Positions 12,925-25,203 of a DNA stretch of 64,000 nucleotides are shown here, piece after piece. Position 1 is the stretch's first letter, and the number at the start of each line of letters is the position of its first letter. This stretch comes from Wolfiporia cocos (taxonomy: Eukaryota; Basidiomycota; Agaricomycetes; Polyporales; Phaeolaceae). The translations under genes were made by a program, and so were the position numbers. Where the stretch lies: contig JACCLO010000003.1 in the NCBI GenBank assembly GCA_029448655.1, forward strand, positions 744,001-808,000. The letters are read 5' to 3'. Under the pieces are notes generated by a model that had not been told where the DNA came from, searched no databases, and saw nothing but the letters and a program-made list of their open reading frames with translations.

Positions 12925-13789
12925 AAGCCTTATGCAACGTTCAACGCGCACAAGCGCTTATGTGCAGACCAGTGTCAAACACACTGCGCGCCTTTCCAGT
13001 AGGAGGCGTGTGTTTCATATTCACATTTAACGTTTATTCTTGCCACTTGGACTTGCTCAGACGCGTCGACTTTTCTCGCCCGCTCCGTGGCTCCTGTGTC
13101 CAGAACTTGACACATATATGCCGTGGGATGGGCACCCGGCGGTAATCTGAGGCCTAGTAGGTATGGCTTCCTCCCTCTGCGGACAGTGCATCTCCATCAG
13201 AAGATTACCACCAGTAATGTTTCTAAGCTCTCAGGCTTGTCTATTATCACATGTGACATTGATTCACTCTATGGCGCTTGTCATTGAGCCGGTCATGCTC
13301 AATCAGGTGCAGCGCTGATACAATATGTGCAGAAGTCCTTGCAGGAGTCAGCTGCACTGAAGTTATAGATATTGTCGCTTTCAGACTCTTTATGCGCACT
13401 TTACGGAGAAGGCTACAATTTGAACATCTCGGCTTCCGTCCTTCAGACTGCTGCTAGGGTGTTCTGTCTGCTTTGCTGCTTCCGTGGCATCTCGTATGCA
13501 ACAGACTCATCAAGAACTTGACTCCACCGGATCTGTTCAGGGCTCATTCCTGCTGCCTCGCCGCGGTGATTTTATACACTCTTTTCGCTCGACTGATCCT
13601 TATCGACTCGAACATGGCGCCCTCGCTTTCTCTTCTGCGAATTTGCGACCCCGCGTGTTGACAAAGAGCACTGATGTTCTCAGGATGTCTGTAGTACTGG
13701 ACCACAGTCACTGTGCCGATGGTCATGTGCCGATGCTTCTGTGACATGAGCCGTCGAGTTCCTTGGGATCTGCTCGAATCGGGTGCTAT
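12925..13789. other. No gene recognised
   Basis: A few overlapping open frames of 60-90 codons occur at 13470-13750, but none matches DUF6534 or any other family I know. The stretch may be the eroded 5' part of DUF6534 copy B. Confidence 0.35.
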
Positions 13790-14690
13790 TGGACGTCTTG
13801 ACTGTACAGCGTTTGTGCGTACGAGTGGGTCAGACGGGCCTGCTCACCGCGGCATCAAGAATACCTATATATACAGCTACGACCGGCTGCTTGCGCTCAT
13901 CTAATATCACGATACTTGGTTATCCACAACGATCACAAGTGGCGCTGTCTACGGTCGTGCAGAGCTTCTTTACCGGGGAAATACTCCAGCTATCTTAGCC
14001 TTAGACCCTAGCAGGAGTTTCCGCGTCTATGAAGCGTTCGGCTGATTGCAATTAACAAGGCGGCTGTCTGACAATAAAGTATAGCCAACGTCACAATGTA
14101 GCTTTCCCTCGTTCAGTGCACAGCAACTATTGTTACTGGCGTTTTGGTGCGTGTACCCCGCTCTCCTTGTAGATCTGCCGCAGATGTCCCGCAGGAGCAG
14201 AGACTGAAAGTTGTCTCTCCCATCGGCGGTTCGACCTCTGCCGCTGCTCTGGCTATTTTCTTTATCGACACCCTATAAACAAGATCTGATGCGGCACAGG
14301 TCTGGCTCTCTGCAAGCGCTGCGGCGGGCACGCCGATCACAGTCACATTGACAATCCTGGAGTGCAGCCCCCGCACGCGTCTTACTTCCCGCTAATTTGT
14401 GTAGCTGCTCCTGAGGGTCATCGGGGTCCCGCAAATCAGCGTGATCATCAACCACATAACCCGCTTGGTCGCTGCAACTGTCACACTGACGGGTATGCCA
14501 TCCAGGATGCATCTTTCGTTATTGCATATTCTGAGGGAGACTATCACGCGCTGTCGTGAGAACCCAATAACGATGCTCAGCCGTAAATGTAATGCAATAA
14601 CCATTGCATTAAAAGGGCAGAATGCCAACTCTGTTGGCATCTGTGGGTCTCAGTACTTAAGCTATTACGGCACATGGTCATGATGTGCTC
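13790..14690 (+). pseudogene. Decayed DUF6534 gene, copy B
   Basis: Pieces of the family occur in order but in different frames. Around 13810-13910 are VQTGLLTA-like residues and IKNTYIYSYDRLLALI followed by a stop. At about 14100-14150 is LSLVQCTATIVTGVLV, matching exon 4 of copy A. At about 14305-14365 is VWLSASAAAGTPITVTLTIL, and at about 14440-14490 is IINHITRLVAATVTLTG, the counterpart of INRVVRLVVETGMLTG. Splice-like GT and AG still flank some pieces. Stops and frame changes inside exons make it a pseudogene. Confidence 0.7.
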
Positions 14691-14959
14691 GTGACAGAGA
14701 CTGTAGCAAACTTGGCTCTGCGAGTCCTCGTACTAGCCAATGAGCTCCCACTATGCGCCTCACCAGTTGCGGATGGCGAGCCCCTGCCAGTGAATCTGTT
14801 AACGCCCTGAGTGAATCTGAACTACTTACATAAAGCTGGAGCTTGACCTCTCGATAACAGTGCATCGCACGACTCAGTGCATTGATTCCTCTCAGATGCA
14901 GCCGCTGTCATAGGAGGTCCCACGTTACACATATGCTGTATATATATTATATAGCTATC

Positions 14960-15540
14960 TGCTGAAGATGTGTTGAATGCGACCAGCATGGCTTTATGCT
15001 GATGCTAATCTCAATACTTCAACGGCCTGGTATGACCTTGGCGTTAGCTACTACTCAGGAATGAGACAGGTGCTCCACGTATGGCCGCGTTGATCAACAG
15101 GATGGTCAGTCTAGTGGTAGAGACTGGCGCGCTGTCAGCTCCTCTTTATGCAGGTATGCTGCTAGACTACCTCGTTTGTTACCGTGGCAGGAATAGCTGA
15201 TCTAGTGTTCAATCTCGCCAGTATGAGGCCGGTATGTCATCTGCCTAATGGAGGGCCGAGCAATGCTAAACTCTCAGAATCTCGACGTTACCCGATGCCG
15301 ATGCACTGGTCCACAGGTTCCGTAAGCGTAAGTAGCCATAATAAAAGTTTATGCTTGATACTTTACTTCTCAATAAACTTCATCAGGATGCCTAGGTGCA
15401 TTGATTCAACTTAAAAAGTGCGAACCCCAATTCTCCTGGATGGCTGTCAACCGTTAACTGGAGTATACAGGTATGCCAGTACATTTCTGACGACTTTCAA
15501 CAGCCTGAATTTATCCGGAGAGGATATCGCTATGTCATCA
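14960..15540 (+). pseudogene. C-terminal remnant of a DUF6534 gene, copy C
   Basis: At 15085-15150 the plus strand encodes ALINRMVSLVVETGALSAP, a second occurrence of the family signature after the one in copy B, so a separate gene remnant lies here. After a plausible intron, GIADLVFNLASMRP (about 15188-15230) matches the next helix. The NTLLTNLNSR exon could not be found. It is probably a partial tandem duplicate. Confidence 0.55.
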
Positions 15541-16107
15541 ACCTCGGAGCGATAAGTAGCCTGCGATTTGGACAAAATGTGACATCCGGTGCTATGCGGG
15601 TAATGTAGTTACTGTTGCCCATGCTCCACTCTAGTGAATGACATGGCCAGTAGGTGATTTCATTGATGTTTGCGATTGCGTTTCATCCAAACGCAATTGA
15701 ACAACACTGCGTCGTATAAAGGACAGAGGGCATTACATGAAAGAGATGGGCATCGCTTCATTGATGTGCGGTCCCTCTGTCAGCAATGTAGGTGGTACCA
15801 GACTGATGTCGGAAGGCAGCGGGCGCATGGAGTTACGATCCACACCCTTTCTTACTGTGACCATGCTTGCGAGAGTCCTGCAGAGAATGTGAAGTCGCAT
15901 TCGATATCATTTTGTGAGTTGATGTTGCATGACATTACTGTGGTCGGACAGATTTCAGTCTTTTGAGTTAACGATATAGGAATGCATCGACAAAATCCGA
16001 CATTTTGGGTCCTCATAAGCCAATTATATGTATGTAGATATCAATGCGACGCATAGCAGCAACATTACGAAAGCAATCCACCAGGCTAAACAATGGGGAC
16101 TTGCCTA
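15541..16107. other. Intergenic, no gene seen
   Basis: A 98-codon open frame at 15670-15966 has no familiar motif and no sign of splicing or conservation. The stretch lies at the 3' ends of the converging copy C and the Inp2-like gene. Confidence 0.4.
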
Positions 16108-18619
16108 TTATGTAGCGGAATAAATTACCATGTTTGCGGACGAGCGGGCATCGGCGCCATCGACGCCAATATGTGGCATACTGCTACTGTGCGAAAGCGT
16201 CATCCGCGGGGTATGATGAGTAGCGTCCAGATCTGCGCCCTGAGTCCGTGACGGCTGCTGCTCCGCTAGTCTTCTTCGCCGCTCGCCGACCTTCCAAATC
16301 ACGTCCTTGAGTTCTTGGACAACCTCACCGCCAGGGCCCCACCTCTCCCCTCTTGGCATGTATATCGAGTCATCTGCCATTGACAGCGAGTTAAATCTTC
16401 CTGCACCCCCGCTACTCTCGCGTCGTGCCTTCGCTGACGCGATACGCTCTTCACGTGATAGCTTTGAGCGCGGTCGCGTGAATGGTATACCAGCTCCAGT
16501 GTCAGCCTCGTATACTTGCTCTGCACCGGGGAGCGGCAGATGCTGCGAAGTCGCTGTGAGTAGCAGATGCGCCGTCGCATCGTCCACATCAACGTCGTCG
16601 CTTTCACGCGCGAGAGGTACGTTGAGGCCCAATGCTGGGAAGGTGGACGCACGTGATGGAGGCGAGAAGGGACCTGGCTTGTCAGACGCCTCACTCTCGC
16701 TGTCCCGCCCCAATCCGGGAGTGCCATCAGCTGCGGCGTCAAGATCAGCATCGAATGCTGGACGAGGGCCCGAGACAATGTCTAGCAGACGTTCGCGCCC
16801 GCGCTCGCACTCCCGAAGGGCAAATCCCAGCTCTTTGCGCAACTTGTCGTACGCCTCGAATGCAGGATGCTCCTGCGGGGCGGATGCGCTCGACTTGCCA
16901 AACGATTTGTCGTCCTCGGTATCGCGTATGGCCGCAACGCACTTCTCCAGGTGCTCCCGCGCGTCATTAAGCGCAGAGGAGATAGCGTCGACATGTGCAG
17001 CGAAGCGCGTGAGGTGGCTCGGCATCGGTGCGAACGAGACCATTTCAGCCATCGTCTTCGCTGGCTGCGACGTCGGCTTCGAGCTCCGGAGCTCTTCTTT
17101 CGTGCGCTTTTTCTCGGCGTCTTTCAACGCGTGGTTGAGGCGCGCGGACGCGTCCTCGAACGTGCTCGTCAGCAGTGCTATGACCGAGCGCACATCCTCC
17201 CAATATGACTCATCTTCCTCTCCCTCGAAACGGAGAGCAAGCAGGTGTGAACAGGCGTATCGCTTGGCCGAGAGCGAGCCGTGCAATGCCAGCCGCAGCC
17301 CGGACAAGGAGAGTGGATGCCGAGTTGTATGTACCGCGGTGAGTCGCGAGGCTGGGGGGATGGGGCTGAAGATCGAGCCACTGCTCCGATGCGAACTGGT
17401 GCGCGGAGAATGGCTCGAATGGGTCAGTGGCGGAACACCGAAAGTTTCCATTCCGGAGCTGCGCCGCTTACGCCTGAGATCGAGCGCCTCTGCGCCGAAG
17501 TAGTCGTGGTCGGCAGACTTGGATAACGGCGACTCCGGCGGTGCCAAAGACGAGTCGTCCTCCTCCTCTTGCACGTCTTGTAGTTGCGTTGAAAACTGTG
17601 GGCTCGCAGGCGCGCTCACGCTAGGAAGCTTCGACGATCCTGCGCCCGCATCTACATTCAAGAGGAAGGAAACGTCGGACTGACGCTGCTTCCAGCGCTT
17701 CTGCAGGTGCGCAGTAGGGCTGCCAGCGGACGCTAGTGCGGCATAAGATCCGTTCCACGTCGCACGTTTATTTGACGGTGTTGAAGCGGTGCGCTGGCGA
17801 CCGAATGGCACAGACACAGGCCGGGGATTATCCAGGAGGGAGAAGGATTGCTTCACTGGCGATGAGGGCGCATACATCTCAGACAGCTGCGAGAGCTGAT
17901 CTGGATCGGTGAGGGCGGACAGGAGCTGGCGAACATTGTCGCATTGCGTTTGGGTCGTGTGCAGCGATGATTGCAAGGTAACGCGCAGACCGGACGAGGG
18001 GGAGTGGGAATCGGGACTGTAAAAGATGCTGCAATCGAGCACGGTCAGGTGTATGCAACATAGACACGGCACACGTGTACCTTCGTTCCTCCTTCTCAAT
18101 GATAGAGAAACCTTCGTTGATGGCTGAGTCCCATTCGTTACCAGCGGAAATCAGCTCATTCACAGACTGCAATGTCTATCATACCTTCACTTAGTTCGGT
18201 AAATGACAAGGCTATGACAGACTCACGGCCGACATGGCGCTTGCCTTCCCTCGATCGACCTTAGATGCGTGCCAGATGTATGTTGCGCCGCCAAAAAGGA
18301 AGATCGCGACAAAATAGAGTTCGACCGCTAAGGCAACGATAGCTACGGAGACCATGACTACCGGCCAATGTAGCTCGGCGAATGCTGACGATACCCTAAG
18401 ACCATAATCGTCTGCCGTTCGGAGTAGCGGATCATCGTCATGTTCAGGTTTGCCCGCAACAGGTTGGTCTGGAAGATTGGAGGAGAACGAGCGGCGGGTC
18501 AAGCTGACTGGTGCGGCGAGAGACGTGGATAGCAGGGAGGAAGATATGACGTCGTACTTGAAGCGCTCGGCGAATGCAGTTTCGGGAGAGGGTGATGAAG
18601 GGAGTAAAGCATTTACAAG
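16108..18619 (-). CDS. Vezatin/Inp2-like (myosin-binding, peroxisome) membrane protein
   Basis: This is likely a member of the fungal family with the 'myosin-binding motif of peroxisomes' (Inp2/vezatin type), which links organelle membranes to myosin. Three exons join cleanly: 18619-18227, 18175-18081 and 18028-16108. The first carries FKYDVISSSLLS and a hydrophobic segment at about 18290-18370. The second carries VNELISAGNEWDSAINEG and IIEKEER. The third begins IFYSPDSHSPSSGLRV and continues with QTQCDNVRQL, a patchwork I associate with this family. The rest is a long serine-rich and charged region with likely coiled coil (around 16850-17150). More 5' exons probably exist; an open stretch at 18942-18812 behind a good acceptor is a candidate, but its phase does not fit, so the start is unresolved. 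The large plus-strand frame at 16307-17503 is its antisense shadow. Confidence 0.65.
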
Positions 18620-19671
18620 CTAATGCAAGCGTTAGTAATCTGCATCAAGCCCGCAAATAATGTTCGCTGTAGAACGTCGAGTCTCGTCGCATTTACGGCA
18701 AGATTGTTCGTCCCGCGGTACAAGCAAGGGTGCTGGAACCGGCTAAAATGAGCGCTGAGAATCTGCATCCCGAGCGGACTGACGGCATAGGCAGGTCTAA
18801 TATTACCTATGCCGGGGAGTCTCCTCAGCAAGCGGGTCTCCAGTGAATCGTCGCTTAGGACAGCTGGCGGGCGACAAGGTTGTCTCTTCACTATCGCGTA
18901 GTTCAGTACGCCTCCCGGAAGCAGGTAGCAGTACTCGTCGCTGAAATGAAATATAAAGACCTAGAGAGCGAACTCACATTTACGACCATGACCAGCGCGG
19001 GATGGCCAATCCGTTTCTGGTCCACCTCATCGTGGTCAAGCTGTGCCTCAAAGTCCGAGGACCCTCCGGGAATGGAACGCGAAGTCTCGCCAACTCCTAC
19101 GGCTACCATCAGGCCATGGTATCATGGGGGTGGTCGTATCTCACGCACGTCTGAAATACTCCTTGAGCGGGTGCTCCTCGAAGACGGGTTCAGCCATACA
19201 AGTGAGTGCAGTAGCCGCTGTGACAGCCGTTCAAGAAATAAAGGAGCGGAAGGGGCCACAAAGTGGCTAAGTTGGTAGTCGTTACGATGCGAGAGCGGTG
19301 CCGCACTCTCAGCATTCAGCGGATCACATTAATGTGGTGACCTCGGAGTGTGACCATCCCTTGTAACCTGTAACGCATGTGATCTGTCGTGACAGGCGCG
19401 GTCATGTGGCACGCCTTAGTAAAAAAAAAGCATTACGGTATGGAGTCGACTGTAAATTCAGCTCAAGCCTTGCCCTTCAACGGAGCATTATCTCGTTGGG
19501 ACCCTTATTCTCTTTGCTTGAGCAGATAAACACTTGGTTCTCGGTACACGAGGGAGAGAGGGAGAGAGCATAATGTCACTCGGACGAACGCCGCCGCGTT
19601 TACCTAAGATGATCTGACAGACTTGTCTCAAATCATACGGAGGGAGAATCACCACCTCATCGTCGCAAGTA
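18620..19671. other. 5' region of the Inp2-like gene and spacer
   Basis: This contains possible upstream exons of the minus-strand Inp2-like gene (18812-18942 and about 18965-19109, each with splice-like borders) and then a spacer with short frames only. I could not connect the exons in one phase. Confidence 0.35.
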
Positions 19672-21027
19672 TCAAACGACCGAGTTGCGCCGCGCGCGCA
19701 GATTATCTCTCGGCGCCGCATCGTCCATACGTCCCTGTCGCACCACATGGTCTGTCGCCGGCGGTAGCGTGTACTTCTCGGCTGATGGTCCCTTGAGGCG
19801 CGCATCGTGTGCACCAATAGACGTGTCGCTCTTGAACGACACCGGCGTCGACGCGGATGTGCCGTGCTGCGCCGCAGCGTGATGCACAGGCTTACCGCTG
19901 CCGACCGGCGCAAGCTCGACAACATACTGCTCACGTTTCCGGATGTAGTCGCGACTGTTCAGATTGGTTAATAGGGTATTGGAGTATCTGAGGTCGTGAC
20001 ATCAGCATTGTATCTTCTCGGAGCGACCGAAGGCGTACAGCTTGGTCAAAACCAAGGCACTGAGGGGTGACCCAATCAGTAGCTCACTGACGATCGCATG
20101 GAGCAGACATACGGTGTCTGATATACCAACGTATCACGCAACTGTTGGACATGAGCATTCAGAACGATGGTTCATGTCAACTCCTGTCATCACGCACCGG
20201 AGCGCAGATGGCGAAGATAATGACCAAGATCGAAAAGCCCGCTGGTGCACTGGTTGAGCTCTTACCCGCAGAACCGGAGGAGCAGAGGAAGAGACATGCC
20301 GGTTAACGAGCCTGTCTCGACAACCAATCGCACCATGCGGTTGATGAGGGCGTCAGTACGTGCGATCCCCGACTTTCTTCTCAGCAGCTTGGCGCCTGTT
20401 AACGAGACGTCGACGGCAAGGACGAGTAGTTGACTACATACCAACACGACCATCGAGACAGCAATGAGCATATCTGCCGCTGCAGAACCTGCAAGCCAAA
20501 CCTGGACCGAGTTAACGCAGCACGTGGAGAAGAGACCAAAGACCTCACGGCTGCAGCCTTCATCGTACCGCCTTGCACTTCAGATGCTAGCTTCACTTTT
20601 CTCTCCTGGTGCTTTGTTGAGCTACATAGTAGCATTTGCAGTTGAATTGCTCAAACATACCAGAACACCTGCTACAATCGATGCCATGACCTGAACGGAA
20701 GCCAACTGAATGTAACAGTTATATCAATATCACATGATCAGTATAATAAGGCAGACAGCTGCATACCACTATTATACAACTTGCCAGGATACGTGATTTA
20801 GACAGTCGATGAATCCGCCAAGCGAAGAAGGTTTGTACTGTGGCAGAGACGATGCCACACATGATTGTCAACGCGAACCATGCGTTATGGAACTGAACTA
20901 GGAGGGACTTCAGTCAATTATCTTAATCTGCCAACTGCCCTTCGCTTAAGAAATCGCAGTTGCGAGCTAGGTTTGCACGCAGATTAATCTGCTAACTGCG
21001 GCAGATTAATCTACTGTGACAATAAAA

Positions 21028-21114
21028 TGGCACATCCCGAATTCGAACCAAGGACCTTAGCGCAGAGGAGAATAACAGCATCACAGCTTAATTAGCCAAC
21101 TAAGCCATTGCGGC
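21028..21114 (-). other. tRNA-like module in left arm of the foldback element
   Basis: This is the inverted counterpart of the right-arm module. On the minus strand it contains GGCTTAGTTGGCTAATTAAGC, whose GCTT/AAGC ends make an intact D-stem, then GGTTCGAATTC and the terminal GTGCCA. The 5' acceptor strand has diverged (GCCGCAA). Confidence 0.55.
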
Positions 21115-21404
21115 AACAGGTACCATTGACCAATTAAAATATATATAATGCAAACTTTACACACAATTTTCGCAAATCATCAAGGCAACTAACTGCTCCA
21201 ACAAGCATACAGAAATCAATGATAGTGGTAGCTTGATTTACCATGCTTGACCTGGAGCAACTCACCATGGGAAAGCTGAATACACTGGAATCACAGGTCT
21301 TTAGAGGCAGATTCATTTGTATTTGTGTTATGGAAGATGTTAAACTGCGAAAATGAAGTTTACAAAATACTCTATATATTGCTTAATATGGGGGCAACAC
21401 CAGT

Positions 21405-21491
21405 GGCACTGTAGCTCAGTTGGCTAATTATGCTGCGATGCTGTTATTCTCCTCTGCGCTAAGGTCCTTGGTTCGAATCCGGGATGTGCCA
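21405..21491 (+). other. tRNA-like module in right arm of the foldback element
   Basis: The module starts GGCACTGTAGCTCAGTTGG (A-box TAGCTCAGTTGG), has the B-box GGTTCGAATCC, and ends GTGCCA, pairing with the 5' GGCAC. The D-stem in this arm is imperfect and the anticodon arm is ambiguous, so a functional tRNA is unlikely. A tRNA-derived (SINE-like) origin is probable. Confidence 0.6.
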
Positions 21492-22019
21492 TTTTATTGT
21501 CACAGTAGATTAATCTGCCGCAGTTAGCAGATTAATCTGCGTGCAAACCTAGCTCGCAACTGCGATTTCTTAAGCGAAGGGTGTTGGCAGATTAAGATAA
21601 TTGACTGAAACTCTACGAACTAGGGATAGCAGATCTTCATAATTGTAGACATAGATCTCCATCCCGCCTGCGGTGAGCAGACTGGTCTGGACCCACTCAA
21701 AAATGAGCATGCCATATGCTAGCGTTGAGTGTGAGCAGTCATTTGTAGCGAGGTGTCTTTCATACCCAGGCATTTCATAAACAATCGATCGTTCAGGTAG
21801 TGATCGTAATAGAGATCTAGATCGGTGGATGAGTGCACTTGTTGGGCATTGGTAGCAGAGCTGTGTCTTACAGACTTGAAGGTTCAGAAGCCCGAGAAGT
21901 GCCCAATTGAAACATATTCCGAGAAACTGTCACGTAACAGTCTCGTTAGATGCTCATTAATCAAGCTTGAACCGAAATACCTGAGGTCCTGCTCTGATGG
22001 TAATCGCGTCTAGTCAATG

Positions 22020-22869
22020 GAGGTCCTGACCGGCTATGTCAGCACTCACAGCAGGGCGATTCTCATCTTTCCGAGAACAAAGTTTCCAGGTGTAGCGGGT
22101 CCTCATTGGGGCCCCTCCAGAGTTCACCTTCAGTAGCTAGCTATTTAAGTCTCATTCAGTCATTGCAATAAAATCCTGCAGGGTCTCTTTATAATCATCC
22201 CATGATCCGTCAAGCATGTACCATCGATGAACCTGCGCCAATCAGGTGGGTAGCCGGTCGGTTCTACTCCAGACCTGCCATAACGGATTGTATACCAGTC
22301 TTGTGGTATGATTGTATCCGTAAGACACCAGCCACGAGGTTAGGGAGAGATAGAGATAACTCGCCTTGAGGCTGTATTACGGAGACCATATACCTATCAA
22401 GCGCCTGTATCCCGAGTACATGGTGGAGCCAGGTATTGAATCCTATGTTGGAACATGGATTTGCCGTAGACGAGCTCGCGCATGCCTGGACGTCGCGCAC
22501 GCACGTCGGGAGTCGGGTACTATCGTGCCATAGCCGAATATGGTACGAGGGGAAAATGGTATATAATAGCTCGATTTTATGTACTGTACCTCACGCGATT
22601 GCCCTACGGGCATCGTCACACCTGTGGACAAACGCGCTCGTTTAACCAATGTTTTGATTGCTCTGACATCCTAGACAGTATAGAGTCAGATGAGAATATA
22701 GTTTCAGTACTTGACTAATGTCCAGCACACTCGCGATGGACTCTGCAGAACGCCAGCTACATCGCGACAATCGAGCCGCCAGCTCTTCGGCAAGAGTTCA
22801 ATTGTATTCGATGCCTAAAACTCATCACAGAGGGCCTTTGGGATGCATCATAGCTCGGTAGTCAATTGC
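22020..22869. other. Intergenic, no gene seen
   Basis: Only overlapping frames of 60-80 codons without recognisable motifs lie between copy D and the hAT-like element. Confidence 0.4.
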
Positions 22870-23365
22870 ATCACGATTAGTGTTGTGAGGTCCGGTCCGG
22901 TCCGGTCTTTTGCATGTTTTGGGCAGGACCGAGGACCGGGACCAGGACCGGACCGCCATGGGCAACGAGGGACCGGACTGAAGACCGGTCCCAAGTAGGA
23001 CCGCGGTCCTATAGCGGTCCTAGGACCGGTCTGGACCGGTCCAGGACCAATCAAGTGGTTATTGACTTAACTATAGTTTTATATGTCAGAAACTGCAACA
23101 AAAGTGTACTTACTACTCGATATATACCAGAACATACTAAGTACAGCCCAAAAATTGGCTATGGTGCACTGATTCTTGATTTCTGAAAGTAAAATCGTAT
23201 ACTGAAGTCAACACACAGAAATGACACTGCAGTAACTGCACACCTCAAGTTGTATCTGATGAGATCATGTGTTGCATTTTTGTATGTGCCACAATGAGTA
23301 GCATATAACTACCGCTAAGCAGCGCTCTGCCAATAACTGGGTGATATTGAATGCACCATGCATGT

Positions 23366-25203
23366 TGACACAAACGTACTCGTTTGTGGGACCCTGTACA
23401 ACAGGGGAGTCCCTACACCCCCTACAGGGCGGTGTACAAGCCTCAAAGGCGACCGGTCGGCTGTATCCCCAAGGGGGAACTCCTAAGGCAGCCAAGGGAG
23501 CTGTCACAGATTTATCTGGGGCTTACAGCATTTTTCCTATGATTATAGCAATTTACCTGGGGATTATACGTCTAACTACAAGTCGTCTACGCCACTCACG
23601 CTTACGCTTACGCTTGGCTCACGCCTCGCTAACGCTAAGTGTAACCCTTGGCTCACGCTAAGCTAACGCTTGGCTAACGCCAAACCATATGGTCTCGCCC
23701 ATCAGAGCAAGACCAGCCACGTCATAGATCTTAGATCATAATGATAGGCCGAGCGCGGCACACTCGCATAATAATGTCCACACGTACAAACAGTGCCTCG
23801 CGGCCTTGTACTATTGGGTCGGCCTTCCTGGCTTCCCACCGCCATAAGATCCTTGATCACAATGGCACCTCAGGCGCGCCACGCCTTCGCATAATAATGG
23901 CAACACGGCCAAATAGCACTATATTAGCACCAAGGCAATATCGCTATAGGCTCGGCCTTCTCGGCCATCCCACGGACTCGGTGTTCTCCAAGTCCCGGGC
24001 TTCTGCCATCACGGCGTTGCCCAAACACCGGTCCTCGCTTCACGGCTAAGACCGCCATATGTTCCGGTAACCATCCGGTCCGGACATATCACATGCTACG
24101 GTGCCCTGCTGGCCCAATAGCATTACGACCTCGGCGTCCCGCCTTGGTCAGCACACGATGACCGGCCAATCGCCATTATACCTCACGGTATCCGGCAACC
24201 GGCATCCCTTATACCCGGGCTGCGCCCGTATTCACATGTCCATCTAACGATGAGACCACACGCTCTCTCTTTTACCATTGGCTCGGCCATTACCGGCGGG
24301 TCACGGCCTTTGTAGAGTAGTCGTACCACTTGGTCGCCCTTATGGCAACCAAGTCCACACTCCTTATCGGGCATGCACTATACAGTAGCACATGACCCGT
24401 TATATTTGTGTATATAAGTAGGGCCTTGACGGCCTATAACCTTAGTTCTATTCTTCTCGGCGTACGCCGTAGAAGAACCTCCTACCTCCTATTGTGTCTG
24501 ATAACCTCTTCCTCACCTAAGTCGCCTAGTTCATCGCAGGATACTGGCTTGGTGAGTCCCACAGAGCCATCTGTGTCAGGAGCGAGCGTCGTAGGATTCA
24601 AGGTAGAACGTCAGGGACGACGTTTTTCGAGAGGGGGGGTAATGTCACAAATTATTCCACTAATAGTTTGTACTCCCTCGCTATAGGACGCACGCGCGGC
24701 GCTAGGCGTACGCCGCGCCTCTGCGCTGTAGCCACCTCCAGCGCCTCCCAGTTACTGCAGGTCACCTGGTCGTTAGGTTAGCGCTGTAGGGTAGCGCGCG
24801 CCTCCGGTACTCACGCTTGGCTAACGCTTAGCATGGTCACAGTAGTTACATGATGCGTCACTTAGCACATGACCCAGTAGATACGGCGCACAGGCCTTCT
24901 CTTTAGGGCAGTACTAGTAGTCCCATCGCTCATGTATATATTACGACGGAATGTGGGCTTACTCCCCATTCCTAAGATTCTCGACAATTGGGCATAGCCC
25001 CTTTCTTACTCTGTCTTGTGTGCGCCTCTGGCCGGGGGCCCTTCGTCTCTTGCTTGACTGTGTGCCGGCTCCCTTGGCTGCCTTAGGAGTTCCCCCTTGG
25101 GGATACAGCCGACCGGTCGCCTTTGAGGCTTGTACACCGCCCTGTAGGGGGTGTAGGGACTCCCCTGTTGTACAGGGTCCCACAAACGAGTACGTTTGTG
25201 TCA
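23366..25203 (+). mobile_element. LTR-derived element with inverted ends nested in the hAT-like element
   Basis: The two ends are 136 bp inverted repeats (23366-23501 and 25068-25203) starting TGACACAAACG. The insertion is flanked by a 5 bp duplication CATGT (23361-23365 and 25204-25208). The empty site survives at about 62733 (CACCATGCATGTGTACC), which confirms the borders. A polypurine tract GAGAGGGGGGGTAA (24629-24642) precedes a probable 3' LTR, 24643-25203, with a TATA near 24935. The left arm is an inverted copy of that LTR's end, not a direct LTR. The interior is rich in GCTTGGCTAACGC-like short repeats (23590-23690) and has no coding motif. Confidence 0.75.
24643..25203 (+). repeat. 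Probable 3' LTR of the nested element
   Basis: This is a 561 bp segment beginning TGTCACAAATTATTCC directly after a polypurine run and ending TTTGTGTCA at the target duplication. TATATATT lies near 24935. No direct partner LTR exists in the window. Confidence 0.6.

Larger units (their letters stand above)
20903..21616. mobile_element. Foldback (MITE-like) element carrying tRNA-like modules in both arms
   Basis: This is a 714 bp insertion bounded by a perfect 8 bp duplication GAACTAGG (20895-20902 and 21617-21624). Its ends are long inverted repeats: the first ~200 bp (CAGTCAATTATCTTAATCTG near 20911) return inverted up to 21616. A weaker inverted similarity continues inward (ATATATAATGC near 21140 against its complement near 21375), so most of the element can fold on itself. 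An 8 bp duplication suits a hAT-class transposase acting in trans; there is no coding capacity. Each arm holds a tRNA-like sequence with Pol III A and B boxes. Confidence 0.85.
19672..21965 (-). pseudogene. DUF6534 gene, copy D, split by a foldback element
   Basis: Family pieces occur in order on the minus strand. A helix with QFLGICFNWALLGLLNLQ lies at about 21950-21885, and LYYDHYLNDRLFMKCL at about 21830-21780. FEWVQTSLLTAGG with NYEDLLSLV ends at the element border 21624. QFHNAWFALTIMCG with FFAWRIHRLSKSRILAS resumes at 20894. LINRMVRLVVETGSLTG (about 20350-20305) and NTLLTNLNSRDYIRKR (about 19960-19925) follow, and the frame ends at 19672. The 714 bp insertion at 20903-21616 breaks exon 3; leaving it out together with one 8 bp duplication, the exon reads through in frame. 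A TGA just before QFLG suggests a further lesion at the N-terminus. Confidence 0.75.

Noticed and set aside
16307..17503. 398-codon plus-strand open frame
   Set aside because: It is the antisense of the main exon of the Inp2-like gene, Ser/Arg-rich with no motif. GC-rich codon use of the minus gene explains its openness.
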